16,247 nt of DNA from Scatomorpha sp964345235 (GCA_964345235.1 CAYFQE010000021.1:1-16247), one strand, 5' to 3'. Positions 1 to 6,228 are shown, counted from the first letter of the stretch. The notes: generated from the sequence alone by a model not told the origin. A program made the numbers and translations.

Positions 1-22
1 GGGGCTGTAGCAAAACAGCCCC
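1..22 (-). terminator. Hairpin at window edge, likely end of the dhaL-to-VOC operon
   Basis: GGGGCTGT and ACAGCCCC form a perfect 8-bp stem around a 6-nt loop, 23 nt beyond the stop of the minus-strand VOC gene. On the minus strand any T-tract would lie outside the window, so the terminator role is inferred from position and stem strength. On the plus strand it is followed only by TTAAATTATT. Confidence 0.6.
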
Positions 23-45
23 TTAAATTATTGCTGACTGATGTT

Positions 46-375
46 TTAAATTTGTTTTTCCTCGTACAATTCTATGAGGGCGTCGTCCATAAAGATAAAC
101 GCAAGTCTTGCAGTTTCGGACAGTACTTCAGGTCCATAGACCACAGACTGCGCCTTTGCCAAATAGGGCTCCATGTCATCTACCTTGTAAGCAACGTGGA
201 AAAGCTTAGAGAGTATTTCGGGGAAACGGGTCCCCTCTTCAAATTTTAAATACTCTATCTTGTAGTCGTACTCATCTACGCTGGGGTTGACCCAAAATTT
301 GCCCCACTCGTTGTAAACCATTCCCGGTTTCTTGTTTAAAACAGGAATGCCGATGTGCATATATTCCGCAGCCAT
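46..375 (-). CDS. Small VOC (glyoxalase/bleomycin-resistance fold) family protein
   Basis: This 109-residue soluble protein looks like a single vicinal-oxygen-chelate domain. H7 lies in the first strand (EYMHIGIPV), E41 in YKIEYLKF, H60 in LFHVAYKVDD and E102 in ALIELYEE. Their spacing fits the H/E/H/E metal-ligand pattern of glyoxalase-type enzymes, although the ligand assignment is by eye. The length is that of one VOC module, so an active site would probably need a dimer. The start is well set by AAGGAGG six bases before ATG. It is the last gene of the operon, 45 nt after the DUF1097 gene and just before a hairpin. In this context it could isomerise or epimerise the phosphorylated ketose made by the DhaK/DhaL pair, the step LsrG performs in the lsr pathway; that is inference. 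VOC proteins are functionally diverse, so the substrate cannot be read from the sequence. Confidence 0.7.
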   Translation of the reverse strand: MAAEYMHIGIPVLNKKPGMVYNEWGKFWVNPSVDEYDYKIEYLKFEEGTRFPEILSKLFHVAYKVDDMEPYLAKAQSVVYGPEVLSETARLAFIFMDDALIELYEEKQI

Positions 376-420
376 ATTTTACCTCCTTATAATGTTGAAA
401 TTTTCTTGTTTAACTCGCTG

Positions 421-954
421 TTATTCTTTTTTTGCATCCGCTGCACATTTTTTGTCCCACATACCGCGGAATAAAATGGTCAGCCAACCCCAGACAAGGC
501 CGAACACACAGTAAAAGAGTTCCACAATACCGAATGCTAAAAAGCTTCCTGTATAAGGGGCTGCCACGCCGCCTGCAATATAGCCCATAATGCCGAAATA
601 GGCGCCTGCACCCACAAAAAGAGCAGGAACATAGCTCAGCCACTCAACTTTTTCGAAGCATATACAGGGCACAACAACTATGAAAATTGCCAACGGCACG
701 CCAAAAAAGCCCCCGAACTTGCCGCCCATAACCATGATTGCAACAGAGGCGACAATCCCCAGCGCATAGGCGATGAACGCCTTCACGCCGCCCTTAACAT
801 TACATCCTCCCAGAAAATAGCAGGCCCAAGCCTGAAAGGCTATCCAAGAACCTCCGCCTGCCAGCAGGCTTCCGATAATAGTATTTGCAGCCAGATACTG
901 ATCGATTATCTGCATAATCGTAGCGAGAGCGGCTACAATAATCGGACCCAACAC
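421..954 (-). CDS. DUF1097 family integral membrane protein
   Basis: This hydrophobic protein of about 177 residues has roughly five or six predicted membrane segments (about 3-20, 31-48, 58-77, 83-100, 105-130, 140-162) and a charged cytoplasmic-looking tail (WDKKCAADAKKE). The Gly/Ala-rich pattern, with a conserved-looking WIAFQAWACYFLGG segment followed by KGGVKAF, matches the DUF1097 family (E. coli YcdZ type), whose function is unknown. It sits between the LsrF-like gene (128 nt upstream) and the VOC gene. As the only membrane protein of the operon it is the obvious candidate for substrate uptake or release, but this is inference. The start is uncertain. The GTG at 954 has no visible Shine-Dalgarno sequence, and the frame is closed by a TGA ten codons upstream. 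An ATG at codon 14 is also without a ribosome site. An ATG in another frame at about 976 would need a frameshift. Confidence 0.72.
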   Translation of the reverse strand: MLGPIIVAALATIMQIIDQYLAANTIIGSLLAGGGSWIAFQAWACYFLGGCNVKGGVKAFIAYALGIVASVAIMVMGGKFGGFFGVPLAIFIVVVPCICFEKVEWLSYVPALFVGAGAYFGIMGYIAGGVAAPYTGSFLAFGIVELFYCVFGLVWGWLTILFRGMWDKKCAADAKKE

Positions 955-1026
955 ATGATTTGATGAAATTTGACATTTTCACAGAATCAGGTAAAATAAA
1001 GAGTCGAAGCAGCTTCTGTTTCGCTT

Positions 1027-1079
1027 AGGAACATATAACGTTGGTTTTGAACGGCAAACGCTTATGTGTTCCTTTTTTT
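1027..1079 (+). terminator. Long hairpin with T-tract, terminator-like on the plus strand
   Basis: AGGAACATATAACGTT pairs with AACGCTTATGTGTTCCT (1057-1073) with one mismatch and one bulged base across a 14-nt loop. On the plus strand it is followed directly by TTTTTTTCTTTC, the form of an intrinsic terminator. On the minus strand, the coding direction here, the exit side reads AAGCGAAACAG with no T-tract. It begins within a few bases of the LsrF-like stop codon. It may protect or process the minus-strand mRNA, or block plus-strand transcription into the operon. Confidence 0.55.
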
Positions 1080-1082
1080 CTT

Positions 1083-1961
1083 TCACTTTACCAAATCCTT
1101 ATAGAATTCGAACGCCTCTACATCGCTAAAGCTATCGTGTACTACTTTTGCCACCGCCTGACACATGGCGGCGGGATGTTCGCTTTGGAAAATATTGCGG
1201 CCCATATCTACGCCTCTGGCTCCTGCCTGAATGGCCCTGTAAGCCATTGTAAGCGCTTCGTTCTCGGGAAGTTTTTTACCGCCGGCGATTACGATGGGAA
1301 CCGGACAGGCGGCAACTACCTCTTCAAATCTGTCACAGAAATATGTTTTGACAATAGATGCGCCCAGTTCTGCCAATATGCGAGTTGCGAGCAGAAAGTA
1401 TTGGGGGGTGCGCTCCATTTCCTTTCCCACGGCAGTTACACCGAGAATAGGAATACCGTAGCGATATCCTGCATCTGCGGCCCTACATAGTGTTTCCATC
1501 GAATCCTTTTCACCGCTTCCGCCTATAAAACACTGGATTGCAACCGCCGAAGCATTCATGCGAAGCGCATCTTCCATATCCATACCCAAGCCGTTTCCGC
1601 GGCTCATGTCGTCAAACAAGACGGAGCTGTCATAGCTTCCACGCAAGCACAGCGCTTTGTTTACCGTAGTCGGGATACATGTGCGGATTGCCCCGCGAGT
1701 TCCCATAAGCACATCGGCATATTCGCATAAGGGCGCAATGCTCACATCCATGCGCTCCAATCCTGCCGTCGACCCCATGATATAGCCGTGATCAAACGCC
1801 AACATCACAGTGTTCCCGCTTTTTGGATTGAATAGGCGAGACAAACGGTTTTTCATTCCCCAGTCCGTATTTCCCAGACCTTTTGCAAAAAAGCCCTGAT
1901 CCTGGGCCGGTATGTCCAGATAATAATTCTTTGCGGCCTTGTTCCCAATTGCGTCAGCCAT
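1083..1961 (-). CDS. lsrF: LsrF-like class I aldolase/thiolase (DeoC/FbaB superfamily)
   Basis: This 292-residue cytoplasmic TIM-barrel enzyme resembles E. coli LsrF over its whole length. Shared stretches include DWGMKNRLSRLFNP, TVMLAFDHGY, VPIVIAGGKKLPE and GVDMGRNIFQSEHP. The Schiff-base lysine of this family is present as K205 in ASIVKTYF, and D57/H58 are kept in AFDHGY. E. coli LsrF transfers the acetyl group of 3-hydroxy-2,4-pentanedione-5-phosphate to CoA, giving acetyl-CoA and dihydroxyacetone phosphate; relatives are aldolases making DHAP. The gene starts 9 nt after the dhaK stop, and its ribosome site (GGTGAGG) overlaps the dhaK end, so the two are translationally close. With a DhaK/DhaL kinase upstream it probably splits a phosphorylated ketose or diketone to DHAP plus a small product. 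The exact substrate, and thiolase versus aldolase chemistry, cannot be decided from sequence. Confidence 0.85.
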   Translation of the reverse strand: MADAIGNKAAKNYYLDIPAQDQGFFAKGLGNTDWGMKNRLSRLFNPKSGNTVMLAFDHGYIMGSTAGLERMDVSIAPLCEYADVLMGTRGAIRTCIPTTVNKALCLRGSYDSSVLFDDMSRGNGLGMDMEDALRMNASAVAIQCFIGGSGEKDSMETLCRAADAGYRYGIPILGVTAVGKEMERTPQYFLLATRILAELGASIVKTYFCDRFEEVVAACPVPIVIAGGKKLPENEALTMAYRAIQAGARGVDMGRNIFQSEHPAAMCQAVAKVVHDSFSDVEAFEFYKDLVK

Positions 1962-1970
1962 TTCACTACC

Positions 1971-2966
1971 TCACCTGCTGAATGAAATGGTGCGTACAGG
2001 CGTGTTCCAGCGGGCAAGCGTCAAATCATCCCACTTTGCAATGCTTAGCTGGAATCCGGCCTGCTCCTGAACGGTGAGAATTTCACCGACCATGTTGGCA
2101 ACAACCTCGATTCCCAGACTTTCAAGATAATGTACGCAGTCCTTATAAAGAATCCACATCTCCATCAGTGTTGTGGCTCCCGACCCGTTCACCATCACGA
2201 ATACCTTATCTCCTTTTTTCAAAGGAATATCTTTGATCAATGCATTTGCCATAATCTCAACGGTTTCTTTCGCAGTTTTCATAGGCTGACGGCCGCCGCC
2301 GCCCTCTCCATGCTGTCCCATACCGATTTCCATGTCGATATCGCCAAGATCACCGAATTCCGCTCCGGTGGCAGGGTGGGTGGCGCAGCGCGCCGCTACG
2401 GCGATAGTGGCCATTGAATCGGCATAGGTCTGCGCAACAGCTGCCACTTCTTCCAAAGATTTGCCCTCTTTTGCAGCAGCCGCACAAATGTGGTACATTG
2501 GAATAGCTCCGGCGAGACCACGGCGATCATCCGCGTTGGAGCGCGGCGCATTGGAGATATCCTCTTGGGTAACGACCTTCTTTACATTAAGTCCTTCAGC
2601 CTCAACCATCTTCATGACCATGTTCCCGCACAGCATATCTCCGGCATGATTTAGAACAAGGAGCAAGACTCCGCGCCCCTTATCGGCAAGCTTAACGGCT
2701 TCGAATACCGCCATTGGATTTGGCGCGGCAAAGATATCCCCTGCCACATGAACGTCAATCATGCCGTCGCCCACAAAGCCGTGCTGTGCAGGTTCGTGGC
2801 CGCTTCCGCCGAAAGTGACAATTGTGACGCGGTCTGCGCCGGCCAATGCCCGAGATATGACTGTATGACCGCGTACTTCCACAATATCGGCGTTGGCTAA
2901 AGCCATGCCCTCCAAAAGCTCATCTGTCAGAGTTTCCGGGTTGTTAATGAATTTCTTCATTTTCAT
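1971..2966 (-). CDS. dhaK: Dihydroxyacetone kinase-type DhaK subunit
   Basis: This 331-residue protein is the ketose-binding subunit of a split dihydroxyacetone-type kinase. The histidine that binds the substrate carbonyl covalently (H218 in E. coli DhaK) is H219 in EIGMGQHGE. The catalytic pair H56/D109 corresponds to H57 in TFGGSGHEP and D110 in LNHAGDMLCG. Length matches DhaK. Some segments differ from classical DhaK (LNHAGDM instead of the usual KNYTGD-type motif, and a GEGGGGRQ loop after the histidine), hinting at a subfamily with another ketose substrate. Start chosen at M1 because AAGGAG lies 9-10 nt upstream; M3 is the alternative. It follows dhaL with a 101-nt spacer containing a decayed repeat, and precedes the lsrF-like gene by 9 nt. 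No DhaM phosphodonor protein is encoded in the window. Confidence 0.9.
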   Translation of the reverse strand: MKMKKFINNPETLTDELLEGMALANADIVEVRGHTVISRALAGADRVTIVTFGGSGHEPAQHGFVGDGMIDVHVAGDIFAAPNPMAVFEAVKLADKGRGVLLLVLNHAGDMLCGNMVMKMVEAEGLNVKKVVTQEDISNAPRSNADDRRGLAGAIPMYHICAAAAKEGKSLEEVAAVAQTYADSMATIAVAARCATHPATGAEFGDLGDIDMEIGMGQHGEGGGGRQPMKTAKETVEIMANALIKDIPLKKGDKVFVMVNGSGATTLMEMWILYKDCVHYLESLGIEVVANMVGEILTVQEQAGFQLSIAKWDDLTLARWNTPVRTISFSR

Positions 2967-3103
2967 TGTAATTCTCTCCTTTTCATTTTATTTTTTCATT
3001 GCAAGTCCTGCGAAAAAGCATGACATTCGATTTTTATTTTTACTATAAATTTCTCCCTTTCATTTGATTATGTCATTGCAAGCCCTGCAAAAAAATACGA
3101 CAT
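2954..3103. repeat. Fossil 77-bp tandem duplication at the dhaL/dhaK junction
   Basis: Positions 3031-3103 align without gaps to 2954-3026 at an offset of 77; by eye 57 of 73 columns match and 12 of the 16 differences are transitions. Each unit spans the dhaL 3' end, the intercistronic ribosome site and the dhaK start. The upstream copy (3031-3103) holds the true dhaL end and a decayed dhaK start (ATG changed to GTA at 3041-3043). The downstream copy (2954-3026) holds the true dhaK start and a decayed dhaL tail that still reads MSCFFAGLAMKK-stop (2988-3026), against MSYFFAGLAMT-stop in dhaL. Confidence 0.8.
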
Positions 3104-3679
3104 TGATACGGCGCCCGCATCCGCTGTTCCAAGCGTAGCTTCACCGTAACTGCGCGCTCTGCCGAATTTTGCAACAAAGTTTTTAGTAGTCTCCGCGCCG
3201 TCCTTGGCAGCAACGGCTGCCGCTTTGAATGCTTCGTCTACAGTCGCGCCTTCGGTACAAAACGCCCGGGTGGCAGGAATCAGCGTATCCATCATAGTCT
3301 TGTCTCCAAGCTTTGCCTTAGACAGCGAGGCAAAATCATTCAAGCCTTTTTGAAACACTGCCCGCAGTTCCTCCAAACTTATCTCTGCGCCTGTGGGAGC
3401 TGCGGACCTCAATCCGTCTATCCAAGTAAACCAAAGAGGTACCGCGCTCCCTCCGTTAATCATCATGACGGACATTGACGCATCTTTCAACATGGACTGA
3501 ATTCCTCCATTGCTGACATTTATAGCATCCTCGATGGCCTGAGTAATTTTGCTCATTGTAATCCCATGGTCGGCGTCTCCAAAACGAGAATCAATTTCCG
3601 TAAGTTCTTCCTGCGCTTTACGAACCTCTTTGCAGGCGTTGCTTAATCTGTCAGCAAAACTCTCTTTTGATATCTTCAA
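3068..3679 (-). CDS. dhaL: Dihydroxyacetone kinase-type DhaL (nucleotide-binding) subunit
   Basis: DhaL is the helical-barrel subunit that carries Mg-ADP (or ATP in related kinases) and phosphorylates the ketose bound to DhaK. The Mg/nucleotide motif GDADHG is intact, preceded by EIDSRF, so three Asp ligands are in place. The LGDKTMMDTLIPA segment and the C-terminal GRARSYGEATLGTADAGA segment also match the family. I choose the TTG at 3679 as start (203 residues, beginning KISKESF): it has a GGGGGGG ribosome site seven bases upstream and no ATG is available. A second TTG at 3703 would add eight residues (MIIWGGAV), but that reading frame runs through the G-run. It is the first gene of the operon, behind a good sigma-A promoter (3734-3762). 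The last eleven codons are duplicated in decayed form downstream. Confidence 0.9.
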   Translation of the reverse strand: MKISKESFADRLSNACKEVRKAQEELTEIDSRFGDADHGITMSKITQAIEDAINVSNGGIQSMLKDASMSVMMINGGSAVPLWFTWIDGLRSAAPTGAEISLEELRAVFQKGLNDFASLSKAKLGDKTMMDTLIPATRAFCTEGATVDEAFKAAAVAAKDGAETTKNFVAKFGRARSYGEATLGTADAGAVSMSYFFAGLAMT

Positions 3680-3721
3680 AACAGCACCCCCCCAAATTAT
3701 CAAACTTTAATTTTTACACTC

Positions 3722-3736
3722 TATTACGCAGTAATA
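3722..3736. promoter_or_regulatory. Candidate operator for the SorC-type regulator
   Basis: TATTACGCAGTAATA is a perfect palindrome (TATTAC, 3-nt centre, GTAATA) overlapping the -10 box of the dhaL promoter. A binding protein here would block RNA polymerase. The 9-mer TTATTACTG recurs at 4811-4819, just downstream of the regulator's own -10 box, consistent with autoregulation. Binding is inferred. Confidence 0.5.
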
Positions 3737-3762
3737 ATATCATATGTAAGTTATGTATGCAA
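3734..3762 (-). promoter_or_regulatory. Sigma-A type promoter of the dhaL-dhaK-lsrF operon
   Basis: On the minus strand the -35 box TTGCAT (3757-3762) and the -10 box TATTAT (3734-3739) are separated by 17 nt. Transcription would start around 3727, about 48 nt before the chosen dhaL start, and inside the palindrome at 3722-3736. Confidence 0.65.
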
Positions 3763-3780
3763 CTGTCATTTCATAATTAA

Positions 3781-3827
3781 CAAAAGAAAAGCGAATTAGA
3801 AGTGTTTTTTTAACATTTCTAATCCGC
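3781..3827 (-). terminator. Intrinsic terminator of the SorC-type regulator gene
   Basis: On the minus strand GCGGATTAGAAATG pairs with CACTTCTAATTCGC (one G-U pair and one A-C mismatch) around a 9-nt A-rich loop, followed by TTTTCTTTTG. It lies 25 nt past the regulator stop codon and upstream of the dhaL promoter, so the regulator and the dhaL operon are separate transcription units. Confidence 0.75.
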
Positions 3828-3851
3828 TTCCGTATATTTAATTGTATTTTT

Positions 3852-4796
3852 TTATTCGTTTAGCGCCAGAACCCGTTCAGCAAGAGATTGTGACAAAAAT
3901 ATCGTGTCCACAAATCCGGCCATAAGTACTCCAAAAACACTTTGAGGCTTAAGAAGTACAGAGCATACCGCAACACAATTTTCGCTTTTCACAAGCTGCT
4001 CTTTGGATACCTGAAGTACATTGTCCACATTTGGCTCGATGATTTTTCCTGAAATATCATAGTAATACGCAAGAACACGTCCCACTGCTTTTTCTTTTGT
4101 GAGGCGATTGCCATAGCGATAATCAACACCGAGATCAGGATAGGAAGGGTAGTTCGATACATTGACCAGGGCCATATCCATACAACCCCACTTCTCGTTC
4201 AGAGAGGTATACGTTTCAATGTGATGGACAAAATCTAAATCCTTTTCAGAATCAAAAAAAGCGGGCATATATAGGTAATCGGCCGAAAATCCGGAGGCAA
4301 TTGAAAGAATTCGGACTATTTCGTTGGTATGATAGCTCCGATATGATGCTCCGATTCCTCCTATTAGGGGAAAAATATTGCCATCAGAAAAAGGTAAATT
4401 ATCTATGGTTTCAGCGTAGGCAGCCATCCGCCCGATAAGAGATCCCCAGCCAACTCCAATCCGCTTATAGTTATTCCCTTCGGTAAAACAATATCTGAAT
4501 ACTGCTTCCGCGATGGCATTGTCCGTTTCGTCAGATGAACCGGCGTCCGGAATTACATACGCATTTTTAACCGGAAATGCCGTTTCGATTCTTTGCCCTA
4601 TCAATTGCTGAGCATTCTTAGCGTAGTTGACGGTAATTGTTACCACACCTAATCTCTTTGCTTCTTTCAACAAAACACTTACCATTGGTCGAGAAATATT
4701 CAATCGTTCGGCAATTTCCTGTTGGGTTAAGTTTTCTTCATAATATAAGTGGGCAACGTCTATTAGTCGCCCAATTTTTTTATCTGCTTGAATCAT
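3852..4796 (-). CDS. SorC/LsrR-family sugar-responsive transcriptional regulator
   Basis: This 314-residue cytoplasmic DNA-binding protein has an N-terminal helix-turn-helix at about residues 24-45 (LTQQEIAERLNISRPMVS) followed by a SorC-type effector domain from about residue 60. The phosphate-loop-like GVGWGS motif (114-119) is the one SorC/LsrR/CggR proteins use to bind phosphorylated sugars. Family members are typically repressors released by a phosphorylated intermediate of the pathway they control; LsrR responds to phospho-AI-2. The effector here is plausibly the product of the adjacent DhaK/DhaL kinase. The start is supported by AGAGG five bases before ATG. The gene has its own consensus promoter and terminator and points the same way as the operon it probably controls. 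Candidate binding sites are at 3722-3736 and around 4811-4826. Confidence 0.9.
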   Translation of the reverse strand: MIQADKKIGRLIDVAHLYYEENLTQQEIAERLNISRPMVSVLLKEAKRLGVVTITVNYAKNAQQLIGQRIETAFPVKNAYVIPDAGSSDETDNAIAEAVFRYCFTEGNNYKRIGVGWGSLIGRMAAYAETIDNLPFSDGNIFPLIGGIGASYRSYHTNEIVRILSIASGFSADYLYMPAFFDSEKDLDFVHHIETYTSLNEKWGCMDMALVNVSNYPSYPDLGVDYRYGNRLTKEKAVGRVLAYYYDISGKIIEPNVDNVLQVSKEQLVKSENCVAVCSVLLKPQSVFGVLMAGFVDTIFLSQSLAERVLALNE

Positions 4797-4825
4797 AAAA
4801 ACCTCTGTATTTATTACTGATATTC

Positions 4826-4854
4826 AATGTACCACAATAATTAACAAATGTCAA
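4826..4854 (-). promoter_or_regulatory. Promoter of the SorC-type regulator gene
   Basis: On the minus strand a perfect -35 box TTGACA (4849-4854) is 17 nt from the -10 box TACATT (4826-4831), giving a start near 4819 and a leader of about 22 nt. The 9-mer TTATTACTG shared with the dhaL operator lies at 4811-4819 (plus strand), at the expected start of transcription. Confidence 0.65.
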
Positions 4855-5196
4855 TAACGCTCATGTCACTTGTGTTGTCTGATATACCTTTGAACATTAT
4901 AAAAAGAAGCATTGGATTTCAAAGCGGCTTAGTATAACATGAATTTTTTGCACTACAATCTACTGCAAGCTTGCCAACCACCTTTTTATGCTCTTAATCC
5001 CACCGTGTGTGCCTATGAATTTATTAGTTTTTTAATTATAACTCTTTTCACAATCTAGCTGCTCATCACTCTAGTAAGCAATGCAATTACAATTGCTGCA
5101 ACTTAGAGCACAATTTGCATCAGAAGACCTTCGGGCTTGGGGTAATAAAAAACATTGGAAAACACAAGCATATGTACAAAATAATACCGATATTAA
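4855..5196. other. AT-rich spacer without a convincing gene
   Basis: This stretch of about 340 nt separates the SorC-type regulator from the terminator of the peptidase gene. I see no long reading frame with a ribosome site and no structured RNA I recognise. It contains the start and most of a 41-codon plus-strand ORF with protein-like composition (5081-5206). It may be degraded coding sequence, but I cannot name a parent gene. Confidence 0.5.
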
Positions 5197-5206
5197 AAAG
5201 CCTTAG
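5081..5206 (+). CDS. Possible 41-residue ORF or gene remnant, unknown
   Basis: An ATG opens a 41-codon frame (starting MQLQLLQLRAQFASEDL and ending NNTDIKKP) whose middle, LRAWGNKKHWKTQAY, has a balanced, protein-like composition. There is no Shine-Dalgarno sequence, stop codons lie two and three codons upstream of the ATG, and its stop falls inside the terminator hairpin of the convergent peptidase gene. I do not recognise the family. It may be the C-terminal relic of a lost gene or chance. Confidence 0.2.
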   Translation: MQLQLLQLRAQFASEDLRAWGNKKHWKTQAYVQNNTDIKKP

Positions 5207-5228
5207 CGGCATATGTCGTTAAGGCTTT
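5192..5228 (-). terminator. Intrinsic terminator after the P1 peptidase gene
   Basis: AAAGCCTTAGCGGC (5197-5210) pairs with GTCGTTAAGGCTTT (5215-5228) over 14 positions around a 4-nt ATAT loop, with two imperfect positions. On the minus strand it continues into a T-run (TTTTTAATA), 35 nt past the peptidase stop codon. On the plus strand the exit side is GGTTTTATG, so weaker bidirectional activity is possible. Confidence 0.8.
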
Positions 5229-5262
5229 GGTTTTATGACTAAGGAGTGAAAAATTTGAGATA

Positions 5263-6228
5263 TCACATGAAGCTTTGAGCCGATTTCAGCCCATAAGCAG
5301 GCTCCGCTTTGCTTGCCGCTCTGTTCACGGCACGGGCCGTAACTTCCGCCGCAAGAGCGCCGAGGGCATCTACACCGACCTCTACCTCTCCCGAAGCCAT
5401 GACAAAGATTGTATCGCCGTCGGCAGTCGAGTGAGCCGGCCTTATTGACTGTGCAAAACCGTTGTGGGCGATTGTTGCTAGCTTGTTGCACATACATTTA
5501 TCAATATTTGCATTTGTGAGAATGCAGCCTATTGTAGTATTGCCTCCCCACAAATCTTTTGGATGTCCTATTTCTTCATACAAAGACTGCACGGTATCGG
5601 CTATCTCTTCGCCGTCTTCACTCAGGAGTCCCGCAATAATTTTTTTGCTGTCGTAATCAAATATGTCGCCAAGGGCGTTTACGGCAACAACGGCGGCGCA
5701 CTGCACCTCGCCCACCTGAGCCGCATATATTCCCAGACCCGATTTCATCATTCTTTGAGGACCGCGGAACTTCCCCACCGTGGCGCCCGTGCCGGCTCCG
5801 AAGTTTCCCTCTTCGGCTTCTTTTCCCGAGTAGGCCGCTTTGCAGGCCTCGTAGCCCATTGCTTTATCGGGTCTCACCTTGTTTGTTACAAGCTGAAGAT
5901 CGAAAAGAGAGGCTCCGCAGACAATAGGAACATATCCAAAGCCCGTGTCGAAACCAAGGCCGCGTTCTTCGAGAAACTGCATTGCGCCGTCCCCCGCTTC
6001 GAGCCCGAAGGCGCTGCCTCCCGAGAGCATAACACACTGAATTTTTTGAACTGTATTAACCGGCCGGAGCAGCTCTGTTTCTCTGGATGCGGGGCTTCCG
6101 CCTCTTACGTCCACGCCGCCGACAGCTCCCTTTTCACAAATAATTGCAGTACATCCCGTGGCGGCTTCAAAGTTTTGCGCGTTGCCAACCCTAAAGCCGT
6201 TCATTTCGCTGATTTTTATCTGTTTCAC
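5263..6228 (-). CDS. P1-family (DmpA/BapA-like) Ntn-hydrolase aminopeptidase
   Basis: This 321-residue protein belongs to the P1 peptidases, which cut themselves into two chains and use the new N-terminal Ser/Thr as nucleophile; known members are L-aminopeptidase/D-esterases and beta-peptidyl aminopeptidases. Visible hallmarks are SGGSAFGLEAGDG near residues 69-81, GAGTGATVGKF, and WGGNTTIGCILTNA (about 227-240), where the Asn-Thr-Thr segment marks the expected self-cleavage and nucleophile site. A conserved RPAHSTADGDT block (about 263-273) follows. No signal peptide is seen, so it acts in the cytoplasm. Start chosen at the GTG at 6228, nine bases after GGAGG; an upstream TTG at 6264 would place that ribosome site inside the gene. 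It lies behind the OPT transporter gene with a hairpin between them, and probably hydrolyses the imported peptides. Substrate preference (L-, D- or beta-residues) is open. Confidence 0.9.
   Translation of the reverse strand: MKQIKISEMNGFRVGNAQNFEAATGCTAIICEKGAVGGVDVRGGSPASRETELLRPVNTVQKIQCVMLSGGSAFGLEAGDGAMQFLEERGLGFDTGFGYVPIVCGASLFDLQLVTNKVRPDKAMGYEACKAAYSGKEAEEGNFGAGTGATVGKFRGPQRMMKSGLGIYAAQVGEVQCAAVVAVNALGDIFDYDSKKIIAGLLSEDGEEIADTVQSLYEEIGHPKDLWGGNTTIGCILTNANIDKCMCNKLATIAHNGFAQSIRPAHSTADGDTIFVMASGEVEVGVDALGALAAEVTARAVNRAASKAEPAYGLKSAQSFM

Noticed and set aside
800..982. Alternative frame starting MKMSNFIKSCVGS over the DUF1097 N-terminus.
   Set aside because: After a few codons it becomes Arg/Ser/Tyr-rich shadow sequence. 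It could matter only if a frameshift exists, which the sequence alone cannot show.
1245..1258. TGTAAGCGCTTCG resembling a catabolite-responsive (cre) site.
   Set aside because: It is deep in the LsrF-like coding region and imperfect; a chance match is likely.
5078..5098. Small inverted repeat AGCAAT/ATTGCT in the spacer as an IS end or attachment site.
   Set aside because: Only six paired bases, no transposase and no flanking target duplication.
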